Origin: Siphlonurus alternatus
Taxonomy: Eukaryota > Arthropoda > Insecta > Ephemeroptera > Siphlonuridae
Reading direction: 5' to 3'
Length of the DNA stretch: 64,000 nt
Assembly (NCBI GenBank): GCA_949825025.1
Contig: OX463786.1
Coordinates: 13,720,809 to 13,784,808, forward strand
A program made the translations under genes and the position numbers. The notes under the pieces were generated by a model. It had not been told where the DNA came from. It worked only from the letters and a program-made list of their open reading frames with translations, and ran no database searches. Positions within the stretch are counted from its first letter, which is position 1. Every line of letters starts with the position of its first letter. Positions 36,703-64,000 of this stretch are shown here, one piece after another.

Positions 36703-37097
36703 TTAAGGGTAAGATAACACGAACAATCGATTGTTGATAGTCCCATTTGATTAACATGTAAACCTTAGCAACCTCATAATAATTCTGAATTTCTTTTGAG
36801 AGACAGTTCTTAGCACCAAAAAAATGTGGAAAAAATTTTAAAACAATCGGACGATCCAATTTTTTTAAATTAATTTATTAGTTTAGGTCTCCATGGGAAA
36901 GCCCTATACTGAAAATTTAATAAATTAATTTAGAAAAATTGGATCGTCCGATTGTTTTGAAATTTGTTCTACATTTTTTTTGGTGCTAAGAACTGTCTCT
37001 AAAAAAAATTCAGAATTATTATGAGGTTGCTAAGGTTTACATGTTAATCAAATGGGACTATACAAACAATCGATTGTTCGTGTTATCTTACCCTTAA
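36703..37097. mobile_element. TTAA-flanked hairpin element, copy 2
   Basis: TTAA at 36703-36706 precedes GGGTAAGATAACACGAACAA, and the reverse complement precedes TTAA at 37094-37097. Arms of about 180 bp contain AACAATCGATTGTT, CATGTAAACCTTAGCAACC and CAATCGGACGATCCAA with their complements. The centre is short (CTCCATGGGAAAG). The terminal GGGTAAGRTAAC is shared with 28009-28371, but the arms differ, so these are two families with one end type. Confidence 0.8.
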
Positions 37098-37962
37098 AAA
37101 TAAAATATTCTATCCAGCAATTATTACTAGCTCTATAGTATTAAATTTAGCACAATACATAGATAAAGGGAGTAAATTTAATTACTGCATCAAAATATAG
37201 TTAGCTTTGTAAACAAATAAAATAAACATTATATATATATATATATATATATATATGATTTTTATGTACGTAGCATTTCAAATCATTGTTTAACGGCAAA
37301 CTTTCATTTTCTGGAATATGATTATATAGTAAAATATTTTGTTATTGCGTAGTCAACAGACCTAAAAACTTAGGTTAACCTTATATCAACTTTTTCCTAT
37401 ACCTGCAATCCTAATTACTTTTTACGGGACCACGGACCCATTTATTCAGAATCAAATTTTACCCAAAAACAAGTTGATGTGTAATATGATGTATCAATAA
37501 TACTCTAACAGTACACGATAGAACTCATAAAAATAAATCTCACCGCCAAAAAACTGTTAAAATAAGTATATTTATAATTTTTTTTCATCATTTTGCCTAT
37601 AATATGCTCACTGTATAATCTGGCCTGCCAAAACTTTCTCTTTTCCCTCCCTCTTGCGCACCCTTCGCAATGTGTTTGTATAGGGAAACCCCTCTCCCGC
37701 CTCACGTAAACAGAAATCAGCTCTATATATATATTTTTTTTCCATTAAATTATAAAACAGAGTCTTGACTTTTTTTAATCATCATTATAATGATTATAAT
37801 TATTATTATATAAAATTTGTATTTCTCTGTTTAATATTTTACTAAACAGCTCAGTTAATTATTTTTATTTCCTCTATAGATTATAACTAACTTGTAAGTC
37901 TATTATAGGTGTGACTCAATATTTAGAAAATTACATTTTCCAAATATGTTTTATACTGTGTG

Positions 37963-37964
<2 letters not shown>

Positions 37965-38046
<82 letters not shown>
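37965..38046. repeat. (TA)n microsatellite
   Basis: This is an uninterrupted TA run of about 40 units, between the PI4K2A and LAP 3' ends. Confidence 0.95.
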
Positions 38047-38048
<2 letters not shown>

Positions 38049-38979
38049 TTGCACAAGACATTGATGTGCTTTTAAAACACAAATAAAAAAATATCTCGAA
38101 TATAATTTTTTGATTTATTCCAATATGTGTAATACAACAAAATAATACAAACCAATAAAAATATTTAGCAAGAACATGTTTTTGTAAAATTCATTTGTTT
38201 TATAAAACAGAAATGATTTAAATCAAAATTTTATTGTGTACAATTGCAACCCGGCATTACATAATTAAATTATTTTAGGTACAGGAATGAACAAAAATTT
38301 GCTTAAAATCTAGATTACACAATATATTTCAACAGAAGAAAAACAAAATCAAATCATTTTAATTATTGATATTTTTTTTATATTTACTGTGTATATATGC
38401 AGCACCTACTTATATAGTTTTAAAAAATTAATATCAATTATCAGAGCATATATTACAAAGCCACCACAAATAAATCAGTCTAAAAACAATTACCATAACA
38501 GTGCAATGATTTATGACACATTTAATATTTCGTGCCTTGCACTGTCAAAAATCTTATAATGTTAAATCCAGTATAATTCAATTTTGGATTAACATTACTT
38601 GAAAGCCAGCACAAAAATATTTAACTGAGAATATAAAGTTTTTTAGATAAGATTTAATTTACCTCTTCCTGTATGTACCATGAATGTAGTATGATTATAA
38701 TCATGAAAATAGAGGCTTCAAGTGTTCCCTAATGTATTTTTTTCTCCATCAAAAGCCATCAGTATGTAATTTTTTTCCAGAAACCATTTCAACTATAATT
38801 TTGAAAAAAAAAAAAAAAAAAATCCTACCTCACTACTTTAGAATATTCTAATGTTAAATCAAGCCATTATTTTCATCTAAAAACTCTCACTTTGGGAAGC
38901 TAGAACATCAGAGTTAACTTGAAGCCTCTAACTTTCCTTCTCAGCAAATGTAGCGACAGTTAATCTGCAGTCAGACAGT

Positions 38980-54383
<15,404 letters not shown>

Positions 54384-54766
54384 TATCACAAGACGAAATA
54401 TGCCGACATGGGCGAATGTCGTCTGCTTGGAAAAATTCAACAAATCGATTATAGGTGGCACTGCATTCATCCGCGTATTCCGCGTGATTTTTAAACGCGT
54501 TGAAATAAAAAAAATAACAAAGGAAACCGAAAGGAAACTTGTTTTTTAGAAAAAATAATCATAAAAAGATTATATTGCTGAGTAATTACATATTTTTTTT
54601 TTAGCAAAGTATCATATTGTAACTAAATAACTTTTATTAGTAACAGTTATACACAGTTTTTTGACACATGCAGTGAATATAAATTCTCAAAAATTTCTTT
54701 GAGATATATATTATATAATATAAATATATTATTATATTATATATTATATAATATATAATATATAGG

Positions 54767-55082
54767 AGGTGTGGCGCAGTGCGCTTGACCGGGTCTCGTC
54801 AGATCACCGAAGTCAAGCAACGCCGCGCGTGGTTAGTAGTTGGATGGGTGACCATTTTCAACAAAAACCACGTTTCCCACCCAGGGGTAAAACGTTGCGC
54901 TTTTCCACTATGTGGTTCCCCTGGCTTTGGACCATTGCACTTCCGGTTCATTGACAAAAGCTGTAGCGTCCATCCTGGCTGAGGTTTCCACGTTTCCCTC
55001 AGCCGCAGGCAAATGCCGCGGGATGGATTTGCAAGGCCGTGGCCGCCGGTGGCCGCCCTCGTTCCAGAAGAGCCCGCGAAAT
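54767..55082 (+). mobile_element. 5S rRNA-derived SINE, copy B (upstream of LAP)
   Basis: GTGGCGCAGTGCGCTTGACC is followed by TCTCGTCAGATCACCGAAGT, then GGTTAGTAGTTGGATGGGTG. It aligns with copy A in the 5S part and also in the body (TGGTTCCCCTGGCTTTGGAC; GGCTGAGGTTTCCACG; AGGCCGTGGCC). It ends differently, near 55080. It sits inside TA-rich DNA about 380 bp upstream of the LAP start codon, opposite in direction to copy A. Confidence 0.8.
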
Positions 55083-55241
55083 GTTATAATGTTATACAGT
55101 ATATTACTATGTATCCTAATTAAGGAAAAATTATCTTACATTTTTATATAACCATATTATATATATATATATATATAGCTATTATAGCTCTATATCAAGC
55201 TTGAAAGTTACAATTAATTGGCAGCAAAAACTTACAAAAAG

Positions 55242-55364
<123 letters not shown>

Positions 55365-56849
55365 GTCATTAATATGCAGATTATATAATATTTTATAATT
55401 TTATAATTCGCATGCAGTCTCTCAGCAGTAAGAATTTGAAAAGTGAAATTTAGTATAAATTTATTATAAGTTTACTGTTCAATATATTACCCACCGCAGA
55501 TTTAGATTTACATTTTATAGCACACATTCATGCAATTTAAATAAATTCATATAAAATTTTAAATTTAAATTAGATATTTGTATTATTATAGCAGCTGTCA
55601 TTGAAATTAAAAATAAATAAAAATTCAACACCTGCAATTTTCTTTTAAGTATAATTTTTAATTAAAAAAGGTAAATCATTTTCCTTTGTCCAATTTTATT
55701 CTATTTAATAAATGTATCAAATAGGTAAAGAATGAATTTTATATAGTATTTATGCTGTATTAGCTTTACTTACTTAATATATATAGAAAAGTAATAAATT
55801 CATTTTTGATGTAATTAAAATATCCTATATACATATATCTTACCAGCATAATGGAGCTTGAATTATTTATATCTTGATGATGTGGAGTATTGAACCCTAG
55901 CTGATGGTCTGTTGCTTGCTGCGAGAGTGGTTGTTTGTGCAACCGTCTTATCATTAATTATCTTATCGTACAGAAATGGTACTCCAAATACGGGGAATAG
56001 CCTCCCACTATCACCAAGTAGAGCCTCGATCTTATTTGTTTCTTTTAATTTTGTAATTCCAAAAATTACATATTTTCTTGATGGCCCGGAGAACGAATAA
56101 AAAATGAAGATGTTTAAATTTATATGAACGTTTTAAGTTTTTGGTAAATTAAATGAAGAGTCTTGTTGTTTTTTGTTTTTTGTTTTTTGTTTTTTTTTTT
56201 TTTTTTTGTTTTTTTTTTTTTGTTTTTGTTTTTTGTTTTTTTGTAACGCAAAAATAAAAATATTGGTGCGGATCTAATGGAACTAAATTTCGGGAGGGGC
56301 TATCTCCATATATAAGGCTATATATAATGTTAAGAAAAAAGTTGGGAGTGGGGAAAATGCCTTTATTGCTCTTGTACGGTAAAATGTCGGAATAAATTTA
56401 ATGTTACCAACAGTTTAGGACGTGTGGCCAAAAGTCTCAGCTAACGTTCCAGCGTCAAAATATGACCGAAATATCCTGGTGGTGTCGCTCAGCAAAAGGA
56501 TGCGCACCTCTTCAAATTGTAAATGTGAATATTTTACACGATTGCAAGACTTGATATCAAAAATAACGTTTGCTCACAGCCGAGAGGTCTATATATAGCA
56601 TTGGTATAAAATGCATGCAGTTATATACATGACTTATACATGATATTATCTTATGTAAGTTTAAGGTTTATCTCTTTTCCTTTATACTTAATAAATATAT
56701 ATACACGCATGTGTTTCTTTTATATATTATAATTATATATTTTTATATAATTACATTTTTTTTATATTTATAATATATAGTTATTAAATTAAAAATATTT
56801 TCTTGACATTAATTCATTGTTTCGTTCTAATTATGTATTTTACATTACA
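55365..56849. other. AT-rich intergenic DNA, nothing recognised
   Basis: No gene was recognised. A G-T-rich (TTTTTTG)n run lies at 56160-56243. A + strand frame at about 55912-56100 is open but not protein-like to me. Confidence 0.5.
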
Positions 56850-57345
56850 TTCGTCAAATTGTATTCATGATTTTTGTATTCGTTTTTAAGTTTTCGTTCA
56901 AATAATTTTCGTTCAAATAAATTTCGTTCAAAGTGTTTCGTTATTTTTTATTCGTCTTCAATGTATTCGTTCAAATAACTTTTCGGTCAAATTGTTTTCG
57001 TCTTAAATGTTTTCGTTCAAATAACTTTCGGTCAAATTGTTTTCGTGATTTTTGAATTAATTCGTATTAAAATAATTTCGTTCTAATTTACTTTCGTCCT
57101 TTTTTATTTTGGTCAAATTACATTCGTACAAATTGTTTTCGTGATTTTTGTCCTCGTTATTATTTTGTTTCGTGTTAATTTAACTTCGTGGTAAATGATT
57201 TCGTTTATATTTGTTTTCGATGACTTCATCCCGAAAACAACTACATCGAAAACGAAATTTTCGTAATTGTTTTCGGGATGAAGTCATTCGTTGAAAATGC
57301 TTTCGTGATTTTTGTTTTCGTGATTTTTGTTTTCGTGATGGTATA
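56850..57345 (+). repeat. Degenerate 15-bp minisatellite with a CpG in each unit
   Basis: The word TTCG recurs about every 15 bp for nearly 500 bp: for example at 56879, 56893, 56908, 56923, 56937, 56951, 56965, 56982, 56997, 57012, 57027 and 57042. It continues to 57332 with mostly 14-16 bp steps. Unit forms are TTTTCGTTCAAATAA and TTTTCGTGATTTTTG. In the middle, about 57217-57258, the unit is inverted (CGAAAAC) and forms a hairpin: GATGACTTCATCCCGAAAAC against its complement at about 57270-57290. Confidence 0.8.
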
Positions 57346-57450
57346 GACGTGATACCCTTCAAACTTCAAACATTATTTTTTACACTCATTATTCATTTAT
57401 ACAACATTATAATACTAGTAAAAAACATTAATAAAATATCAAATCGTCAA

Positions 57451-57484
<34 letters not shown>

Positions 57485-57617
57485 GGTTTATATTAAATAA
57501 CATATTTTTAGTGAAATATAACTGTTTCCGTATGACAAATGTTAAAAAAAAAAATGAACTTTCATGCAGTTCTATCATGTGCCATGCCCAATTTTCTAAA
57601 AAGAATAAATAAATAAT

Positions 57618-57721
57618 CTCGTCTGCAATGCGGCGGGCTACTATAATAGGGGGCTATGTTTAGTGTTGCATGTTCCGTGATATGAGCAGTGTCATCTCAG
57701 AAAGTTTGAGAAGCCCTGCAC
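57618..57721 (-). mobile_element. Possible hAT-type transposon end
   Basis: On the minus strand, from 57721, the sequence reads CAGGGCTTCTCAAACTTTCT. This looks like the common CAGNGGTTCTCAAACTTT terminus of hAT elements. The sequence to its left is GC-richer than background. The matching other end was not found. Confidence 0.35.
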
Positions 57722-59470
57722 TAACCTCGGCCTCCAAATCGTATATAATACCCCCGCACGGACCAAATGCCACACGGCCCGCGGTCAGTTGCCGCAATTT
57801 CACAGAAATTTCTACTATAGATCTAAATCAAATTCACGCATACAGTATATAACAATTTTAATTGTTAATGCACGTTTTTGAAAAAATTATTTAAAGTAAT
57901 TGAAAGACAATCTGTGTAAAAAAAAAAATTAAAATTTCATTGAAATTCTTGTTTTATATATAAATTAAGAAACAACAAATAAAACAATATAAGGAATAGT
58001 GGGAAATTTTATAATTATGTATATCAGAACTTAGCAAAATTATAATTTTTAAATACTACTGTGGTTTAATATAATTTTTACTGTGAATTTGTGTGAACTG
58101 TGAACAATGAAATTTACTATTTTTATGCTTTCATCTGCAAGTGCTATTTCCGACAGTTATAGTGCACAGCTGTACACTTGATACACTAAAATACGTGCGC
58201 GCCGGCACCGTGACGTAAAATTTGTGATAAAGAAAAAATAAATTTATAAATAAGAATAATTGATGTAAATGTATAATATGTAAAAATGTCGAATAATCTT
58301 TTGCTCAATCGTTTGATCAACGCGCCAGTTAAAGTACCGTTGCAACCCAGCAAATAAGACTATGACTAATATAATGTACGTACGTCACAGTTTTTTAGGG
58401 TATATACTGCAGGGTTAAACAAATCTGAAAAATAAATAAATAAATTTTATACATATTTATATTATAACTTAAGGTACGTGCGCGCTTTATTCAAATATGC
58501 AATTAAAAAATATATATATAATAATTATATTCAGTAAGAAAAAAATAAGGCAACTCCATTTTATAATCATTCTTGCATTTCGTATATAATCGTTGTTATA
58601 TATATTATATTATAATATAATATATTATATTTGTTGTTATTTTTTTATAATTTTTTAGCAACTATATAGCTTTAATTTTGACAGAAAAATTAATTTTTTG
58701 CATTTGATATACACTCCAATGTTATAATATAATGTACACAAAATAAACAGCATATATATATGGCATAAATATATAATGGCATACATGATCACGCGGCTTA
58801 AATATTGAATTAATATTATAATTTTCACAAAACTATTTGTTTCCGATTGGACCCAATTTTTGAACTTCAACAATATAGTTGCATGACCTTCTTTCTGTAC
58901 ATAGAGCTGCTATATTAGCTACCACAATTGTTAGCATAGCGCTATCTGCCGATAAGTATGGTACTTACCCTGCCTTTCACGTATCTGTGACTAACATGCC
59001 GTGTCTAGATGCAAGGTCACTTAAAATTAAATTAAGTACGTAATGTACATGTACAATAAATTGCATTATTTTTTAAGATTTCAAATTTTGATATATGTGG
59101 AAGAAAATCAAGAGGTATAATATGTATGCGATTTTCTGGATAGAAGACTTTTAAAATATTTACAAGTATGATTGAACTGGCATCATAGCCCCCTTGAATA
59201 TTTTTGTTAACTATAGAAATTATAGAAACGAATGCATTATGTTTTATAATAAAATTATTACCTCCTTCAATGCTTTATATATATATTTTTGCTTTTTATT
59301 ATGTGCTCTTTAATTAAAAATATTAAATATAATTATTATTAAATTGAAATAATTTACAATATATAAATTATAACACTTACAATTAATTAAGAATAAAAAA
59401 ATAACAAAAAATCATTAAAAATATTTAAAATTAATTAAGTTAACGTCAACTTAAGCTACAGTGTTAATTT
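57722..59470. other. AT-rich intergenic DNA, nothing recognised
   Basis: No gene was recognised. A short CG-rich word, GTGCGCGCCGGCACCGTGACG, near 58196 stands out from the AT-rich background and could be a regulatory site. Confidence 0.45.
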
Positions 59471-59594
59471 TCACGTCTAGATCGAGCGAGCGTGATTAAA
59501 GTGGAGAGTGACAGCAGTTAGTCAAGTTCATCATCAGGCGTCTGTCATCACTCATCACATTCGGTTGGCAATACGAGAGTCGCTCGCACGTAAG
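59471..59594 (+). other. Possible non-coding first exon
   Basis: A 120-bp stretch clearly less AT-rich than its surroundings ends in CGTAAG followed by GTAAGC, a near-ideal donor (GT at 59595-59596). It has no long open frame, so it would be a 5' UTR exon of a + strand gene running beyond the window. AGTTAGTCAAG upstream could serve as an initiator. No second exon was found before 64000. Confidence 0.3.
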
Positions 59595-60164
59595 GTAAGC
59601 AAATGTGGATTTGCATGGACACCAAAATATTCATTCAATTTATTAAAAAAACTTTAGTGATATAGTTTAGGAAAAAATAATAACTCGATCATAACTGCGC
59701 AGTTAACTTTTGGCATATATATTATATTGTAAGACATTATTGCAGTAAGACCATCTCTATCGTGGTATATTTATAGTCATGTAATTATTCTTCTTGAAAA
59801 ATTCTTTTCCTTATTAAAATATTCATCAGAACTACACATTTTGATTTTATAATTTTCAAATTATAATATATTGCAAAAATTAATTAGTAATTTTTTAAGA
59901 GCTAAATACAGTACATGTATTACATGTATTACATGTATGATATATTATATCAGATATAATATATTGTGGAAAAACTAGGGGTTTATGAATTTTAATTGTT
60001 TCCTTTAATAAACTTACGAACCATACAATATAAAATATTATTCAATATTATATATCATTGAAATAATTTACTCGCAATTTAATACATAATAAATAAAAAT
60101 ATCAATATATTATAATATGTTAAATAATAATTATAAATTGTTTATTAAACAATTGAGGTCCATT

Positions 60165-60455
60165 AATGGAGTATCGACCTCAATTTTTTTATTGCAGAAA
60201 TGGATAGAGGGTGCAAAGTTATGCTACCCTGATTTTTTTCAGATTTTTTAAAGCCCTGGAAGTATTTTTAAAAAATTATTGAAATTCCATTTTGTGACGT
60301 CACGAAGCGCCTCACAAAAAGGACTTTCAATAATTTTTTAAAAATACTTCCAGGGCTGCAAAAAATCTGGAAAAAAAAATCCGGCTATAGCATAATTTTG
60401 CACCCCATTTTTATTCCATTTCTGCAATAAAAAATTTTAAGGTCGATACTACATT
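60165..60455. mobile_element. Hairpin MITE family H1, copy 4
   Basis: It has the same ends (AATGGAGTATCGACCTCAA, mirrored with one change as GTCGATACTACATT). Only one TGACGTCA remains, because the centre lost the second one together with the spacer. It is in intergenic DNA. Confidence 0.8.
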
Positions 60456-61179
60456 AAGTTTGTGAACAAATTTTTGCTGGAGATACTTCGTAGTTGTAAC
60501 GAAGTAAAGCTGGCATGGTATGGTGCTGACGAGTGCAAGGAAGTCAGACAGTAGGACTTCATGTTACGTGCGCTAGAGTTTCAGCTTCAGTAGGCAAATT
60601 TTTTTAAATAACAACTTAGCATTATATATCTCCAGATTCTCCAGATGCACTGCACCACATTCATGCATGGCATATAATTACATATATTACTCTCTAGCTC
60701 TCTCTCTTTCTTTCTCTCTCGATTATTTTTTTAAATCCACATTGAATGCATTAAATAAGAAATACCAAGAAATTTTATTTCAACATCTATATATTTCATT
60801 ATAAATCTGAATGCATGGTAAACATTATATTATATACTTTTTTATCATGTGTATATTTTAACATGTTAAAAAAAATACAGCGCAACGCATGCATATGCAT
60901 GCATGCATGTGGCATGCAGTACACAGAACGATTTAAATGATTTAATCATAATATTTATATATAATATTATATAAATAAATTCATCAGTCGAGGAAATTAT
61001 ATTAGTTTTATAGTACTGCATGTATTTTTATTTTTTTATGTTCACCACATTTTGCATATTATATATCTACAGGTGTGTTTTTCCTAATAATATAATATAA
61101 TATATATGCTTCAAACCGAAAAGATAAATTACATAATTATATTCAATTTATATAATATAATATACTACTATATATAATG

Positions 61180-61325
61180 GGTGCGATTCACGAAGAAGTT
61201 AGCCAGATTTCTAACCACGTTTATATAAACTAATATCTGTTTTACGTGTTAAACCAAGCACCTAGTTTAAACGTGGTTAAACTAAACGTGGTTAGAAACC
61301 TCGCTAATTGCTTCGTGAATCACTC
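61180..61325. mobile_element. Hairpin MITE with GGGTGCGATTCACGAAG ends
   Basis: The left end GGGTGCGATTCACGAAG is mirrored by CTTCGTGAATCACTCAC. Inner arms have TTCTAACCACGTTTA and its partner TAAACGTGGTTAGAAA. It is about 146 bp. The ATTCAC(G/A)AAG core is shared with the hairpin at 24510-24687. Confidence 0.75.
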
Positions 61326-62184
61326 ACTCCGAAAATATATCATGTCATACATTATCATGTATTTGTAATAGGGTACATAAGTTATTATATTATAGCATCA
61401 CAAAACCAATAGTGTTTCAATTTTCCCGCTATATATTTACCAAGCATGTCAAAATATGTATAACCTTAATTACTATAGCAATACTAGCAGCAGGAACTAC
61501 CAGTATATATACTGAATATAGTTAGTAGTTTTTTATTTTTTTCAAGGATCACTTACTCTTTATGAGCTGTATACGTGTACTAAAGTACTCAAGGTCATAG
61601 CCTTAATTGTTGTCAAACTTTAAAAGCAAGTACTGACAGTGAGTATAGTTAATACGTATATACATTGCAGTACTGAGAAATTTGTTAGTTTGTTTTACAA
61701 GTCCGATAAAATAAAAATGAACACTTATGAACATTATCAATTTACAAATGTTAAAATAGGCATGAATATCATATCAATATAATATATATAGTATTGAAAA
61801 CTTGGGTAAACATTGCTAGCATTAATTTCGTCACCTGTCACCTCAAAATATAAAAGTATCGTATTTATAAACCACATACAAGGTTTTAGTGCAACTATAA
61901 ACCTTATGTACTTGTAGCATAATGTCTATAGTTGCACAAAAAAATTTATGAATTATTAATTACGATACTTATATTCTAATGTATAATGATTAATAAATTT
62001 TCAATCACCTTAGCAGATATTGTGAATTTTCTGCAGAAGGTGAAACTTGAACAATTAATTAATTTATTTTTTATATTTATTCAGAAAACAGACTACAGGT
62101 TAGGTAATCCAATTATTAAGAATACAATAGTTCATACAAATTCTTAGTTAAAATACACACTTACAAAAATTATTATATAACTAA

Positions 62185-63368
62185 AATCTTGGTAACATAT
62201 AATACATTATATTTATATTACATAATTAAACATGCATTTGAATTAAATAAATTCATTAATTTTAAATTAATTGAAAGCTTTTTAACTGATCGCACGCAGT
62301 ATATATCTTTAAGTACACCGAATGGGGAAGTTAAATCAGAATTAATGAAAAATTCCATTGGAATAGGACAGGGTTCCATATTAGGACCCCTGCTATTCAT
62401 TATTTATGTAAATGATCTCTTAATTAACTGTGATAATATTTATATGTGTCAATTTGCCGATGACACTAGTTTTATAATTAAAAATATGTATACACCTGAA
62501 GTAATCAAAATAACAAATGATCTCATTTTAGACATAAATTCATATTTTGAATTAAATAAATTAAAATTAAATTCAACGAAAACAAACTTGATTAACTTCC
62601 AATTAAAGAATAAAAATATTGATTTTGACAATACAGTGCATTTTGGTGATGAGTTTATAAAATTTACAGATCACACTAAGTTGCTTGGCTTAATTATTGA
62701 TAAAAATCTTAAATGGGATCATCACATAAATTATGTTTGCAATAAATTGTCTAAAATTTTGTTTGTATTGAGACGTTTAAAAGATGCAGTGGATATAAAT
62801 GTTTTGAAATATGTGTATTATGCTTACTTCCACTCTGTTATTACATATGGAATAGAAATATGGGGCCATGCTCCACAATGCTATATGTCAAGATTATTTG
62901 TATTACAAAAAAGAGCTATAAGAATCCTAGCAAATGTTCCAGCTTTTACGAGTTGTAGAATATTGTTTAAAGAATTAGACATTCTGCCCTTACCTTCTTT
63001 GTACATAGCAAGAGTATTGTTGTTTGTTAAAAAAAATCCACAATATTTTGATCATTGCAAATATTTTCATTCACATAATACTCGACATAAGGATTCATTT
63101 GTTTTGGAAATACATCGAACTGCAGCATATGAGAATGGTCTAATGTATTCTGCGAAATTGTTTTTTAATAATCTGCCTCAAGATATAAAAAGTGAAGAGA
63201 ACATTAATATTTTTAAAAAGCAAGTGAAGTGTTTTTTATTTGAAAAAAATGTGTACAAAATTGATGACTTTTTTGCAAGATAATTTTTTTTTCTATTCTA
63301 TGTATATTTGTTGTATCTCTGTGACTTGTCTTCTAGGAAGATTAATAAAATGATTTGATTTGATTTGA
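62185..63368 (+). mobile_element. 5'-truncated LINE with open reverse-transcriptase frame
   Basis: The frame is open from the truncation point (first codon about 62189, no genuine ATG) to the stop after 63280. It encodes the second half of a non-LTR reverse transcriptase: SFLTDRTQYISL, IGQGSILGPLLFIIYVNDL, the catalytic FADDTSF, LLGLIIDKNLKWDHHINY, YYAYFHSVITYGIEIWG, LQKRAIR and, near the end, FFNNLPQDI. AATAAA at 63344 is followed by a (TGATT)n tail to about 63368. It has no frameshift, so it is younger than the related copy at 43735-44900. The 5' half, with any endonuclease, is missing. Confidence 0.88.
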
Positions 63369-63539
63369 ATTATTTACATATCCTTGCAATTTCTTGCGAA
63401 GATTGATGGAAAATGTCAAGCTCGTATTTACTGCATGTCATGTACATTGCAATTCATTGCAAAATGATTGAACTCTGGAAATAAAAGAATATTTATCAAT
63501 TATATTAATTCTTGGGTTTGGTATGTAGAAAAGATGAGA

Positions 63540-63742
63540 TTATCTGTTTTGTCTCGCTGGTACATTTAGACTGAGCTCAGCTAGAATTTCAGGACAGTCT
63601 AATTTTCCATCGATTAACTTCTTAAGAAAAAAGATATCGTTCATATCGCGTCTGTATTTAAGTGTTGTTATTGCATATTTTTTGCACAATTCAGGATAAT
63701 TTTGTTTACTATAGTTAAATTGATGTGGTCTTTTTGACACAT
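63540..63742 (-). pseudogene. LINE reverse-transcriptase C-terminal fragment
   Basis: The minus-strand frame reads YAITTLKYRRDMNDIFFLKK, then LIDGKLDCPEIL and LNVPARQNR. That is the usual C-terminal end of another non-LTR retrotransposon group (L-x-x-RR-x-x-D-x-x-F-x-x-K-L-x-x-G-x-x-D-x-P). It is opposite in direction to the neighbouring LINE, and its frame is interrupted upstream. A short remnant. Confidence 0.55.
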
Positions 63743-64000
63743 TGTACTTTTAATAAATTTTCTTTTAATTTTTTCCAAAAGTAATGCAAGTATCAGGATC
63801 ATCAATGTATGCATTTAACATTTTGTAAATTTATTATATTATTTATTCCACTACATAATCTTAAATTGAACTAAAAAAGGCATTAACATTTATATATAAT
63901 ATTGCATGGTTGATCAATTTCTGCATTGTGCATTAGCTACTCCTGAAAAATAATTATTTAAATATCTTAAAAAACTTCTTCATTCATATTATTTTTTCTG

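Larger units (their letters stand above)
33725..38979. other. Convergent 3' region between PI4K2A and LAP
   Basis: PI4K2A has an AATAAA at 33815-33820, 91 bp past its stop codon, and another near 33858; either could end the transcript. The rest is AT-rich DNA without a recognised exon. It includes a TTAA-flanked hairpin at 36703-37097, a TA array near 38.0 kb and poly-T runs. LAP transcripts enter from the right on the other strand; TTTATT words (AATAAA on that strand) near 38.1-38.2 kb are candidate poly(A) signals. Confidence 0.5.

Noticed and set aside
57180..57362. Basic peptide with repeated RKQKS on the minus strand
   Set aside because: It is the 15-bp minisatellite read in one frame.

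Overview
The window is animal nuclear DNA. It is very AT-rich, with spliced genes, long introns, GT-AG boundaries and many small transposon relics. Exons are clearly GC-richer than introns and intergenic DNA. The proteins look arthropod-like. An insect, perhaps a hemipteran, is my best guess, but no marker here fixes the order. No bacterial genes, CRISPR arrays, tRNA genes or viral genes were seen.

Layout. 1-13.1 kb is gene-poor: dispersed repeats, a 2-kb foldback element (5273-7314) and a LINE-derived insertion with a visible 14-bp target duplication (8827-9392). 13.1-17.0 kb (+) is BNIP3, with the first coding exon not found. 19.8-22.2 kb (-) is TSEN15, complete in four exons. 22.5-33.7 kb (+) is a type II phosphatidylinositol 4-kinase (PI4K2A), complete in eight exons. 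TSEN15 and PI4K2A are head-to-head with 277 bp between start codons. 39.0-54.4 kb (-) is an M17 leucine aminopeptidase (LAP3-like), complete in eleven exons with a mitochondrial-type leader. Its intron 2 holds an intronless COP1 ubiquitin ligase gene (49472-51391) on the same strand, and its intron 3 holds a LINE in the opposite direction. 55-64 kb has no recognised gene: TA-rich repeats, a 15-bp CpG-spaced minisatellite, a possible 5' UTR exon, and LINE remnants.

Functional sketch. BNIP3 is a mitophagy receptor. PI4K2A makes PI4P on endosomes, lysosomes and trans-Golgi. TSEN15 is a tRNA-splicing endonuclease subunit. LAP3 trims N-terminal residues from peptides. COP1 is a RING/WD40 E3 ligase. 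They form no pathway; the interest is in arrangement: the divergent promoter, the nested same-strand gene, and many hairpin MITE families inside introns.

All exon joins were worked out by hand from splice consensus, reading phase and remembered similarity to known families. Phases close exactly for TSEN15 (161 aa), PI4K2A (527 aa) and LAP (517 aa). No database search was possible.
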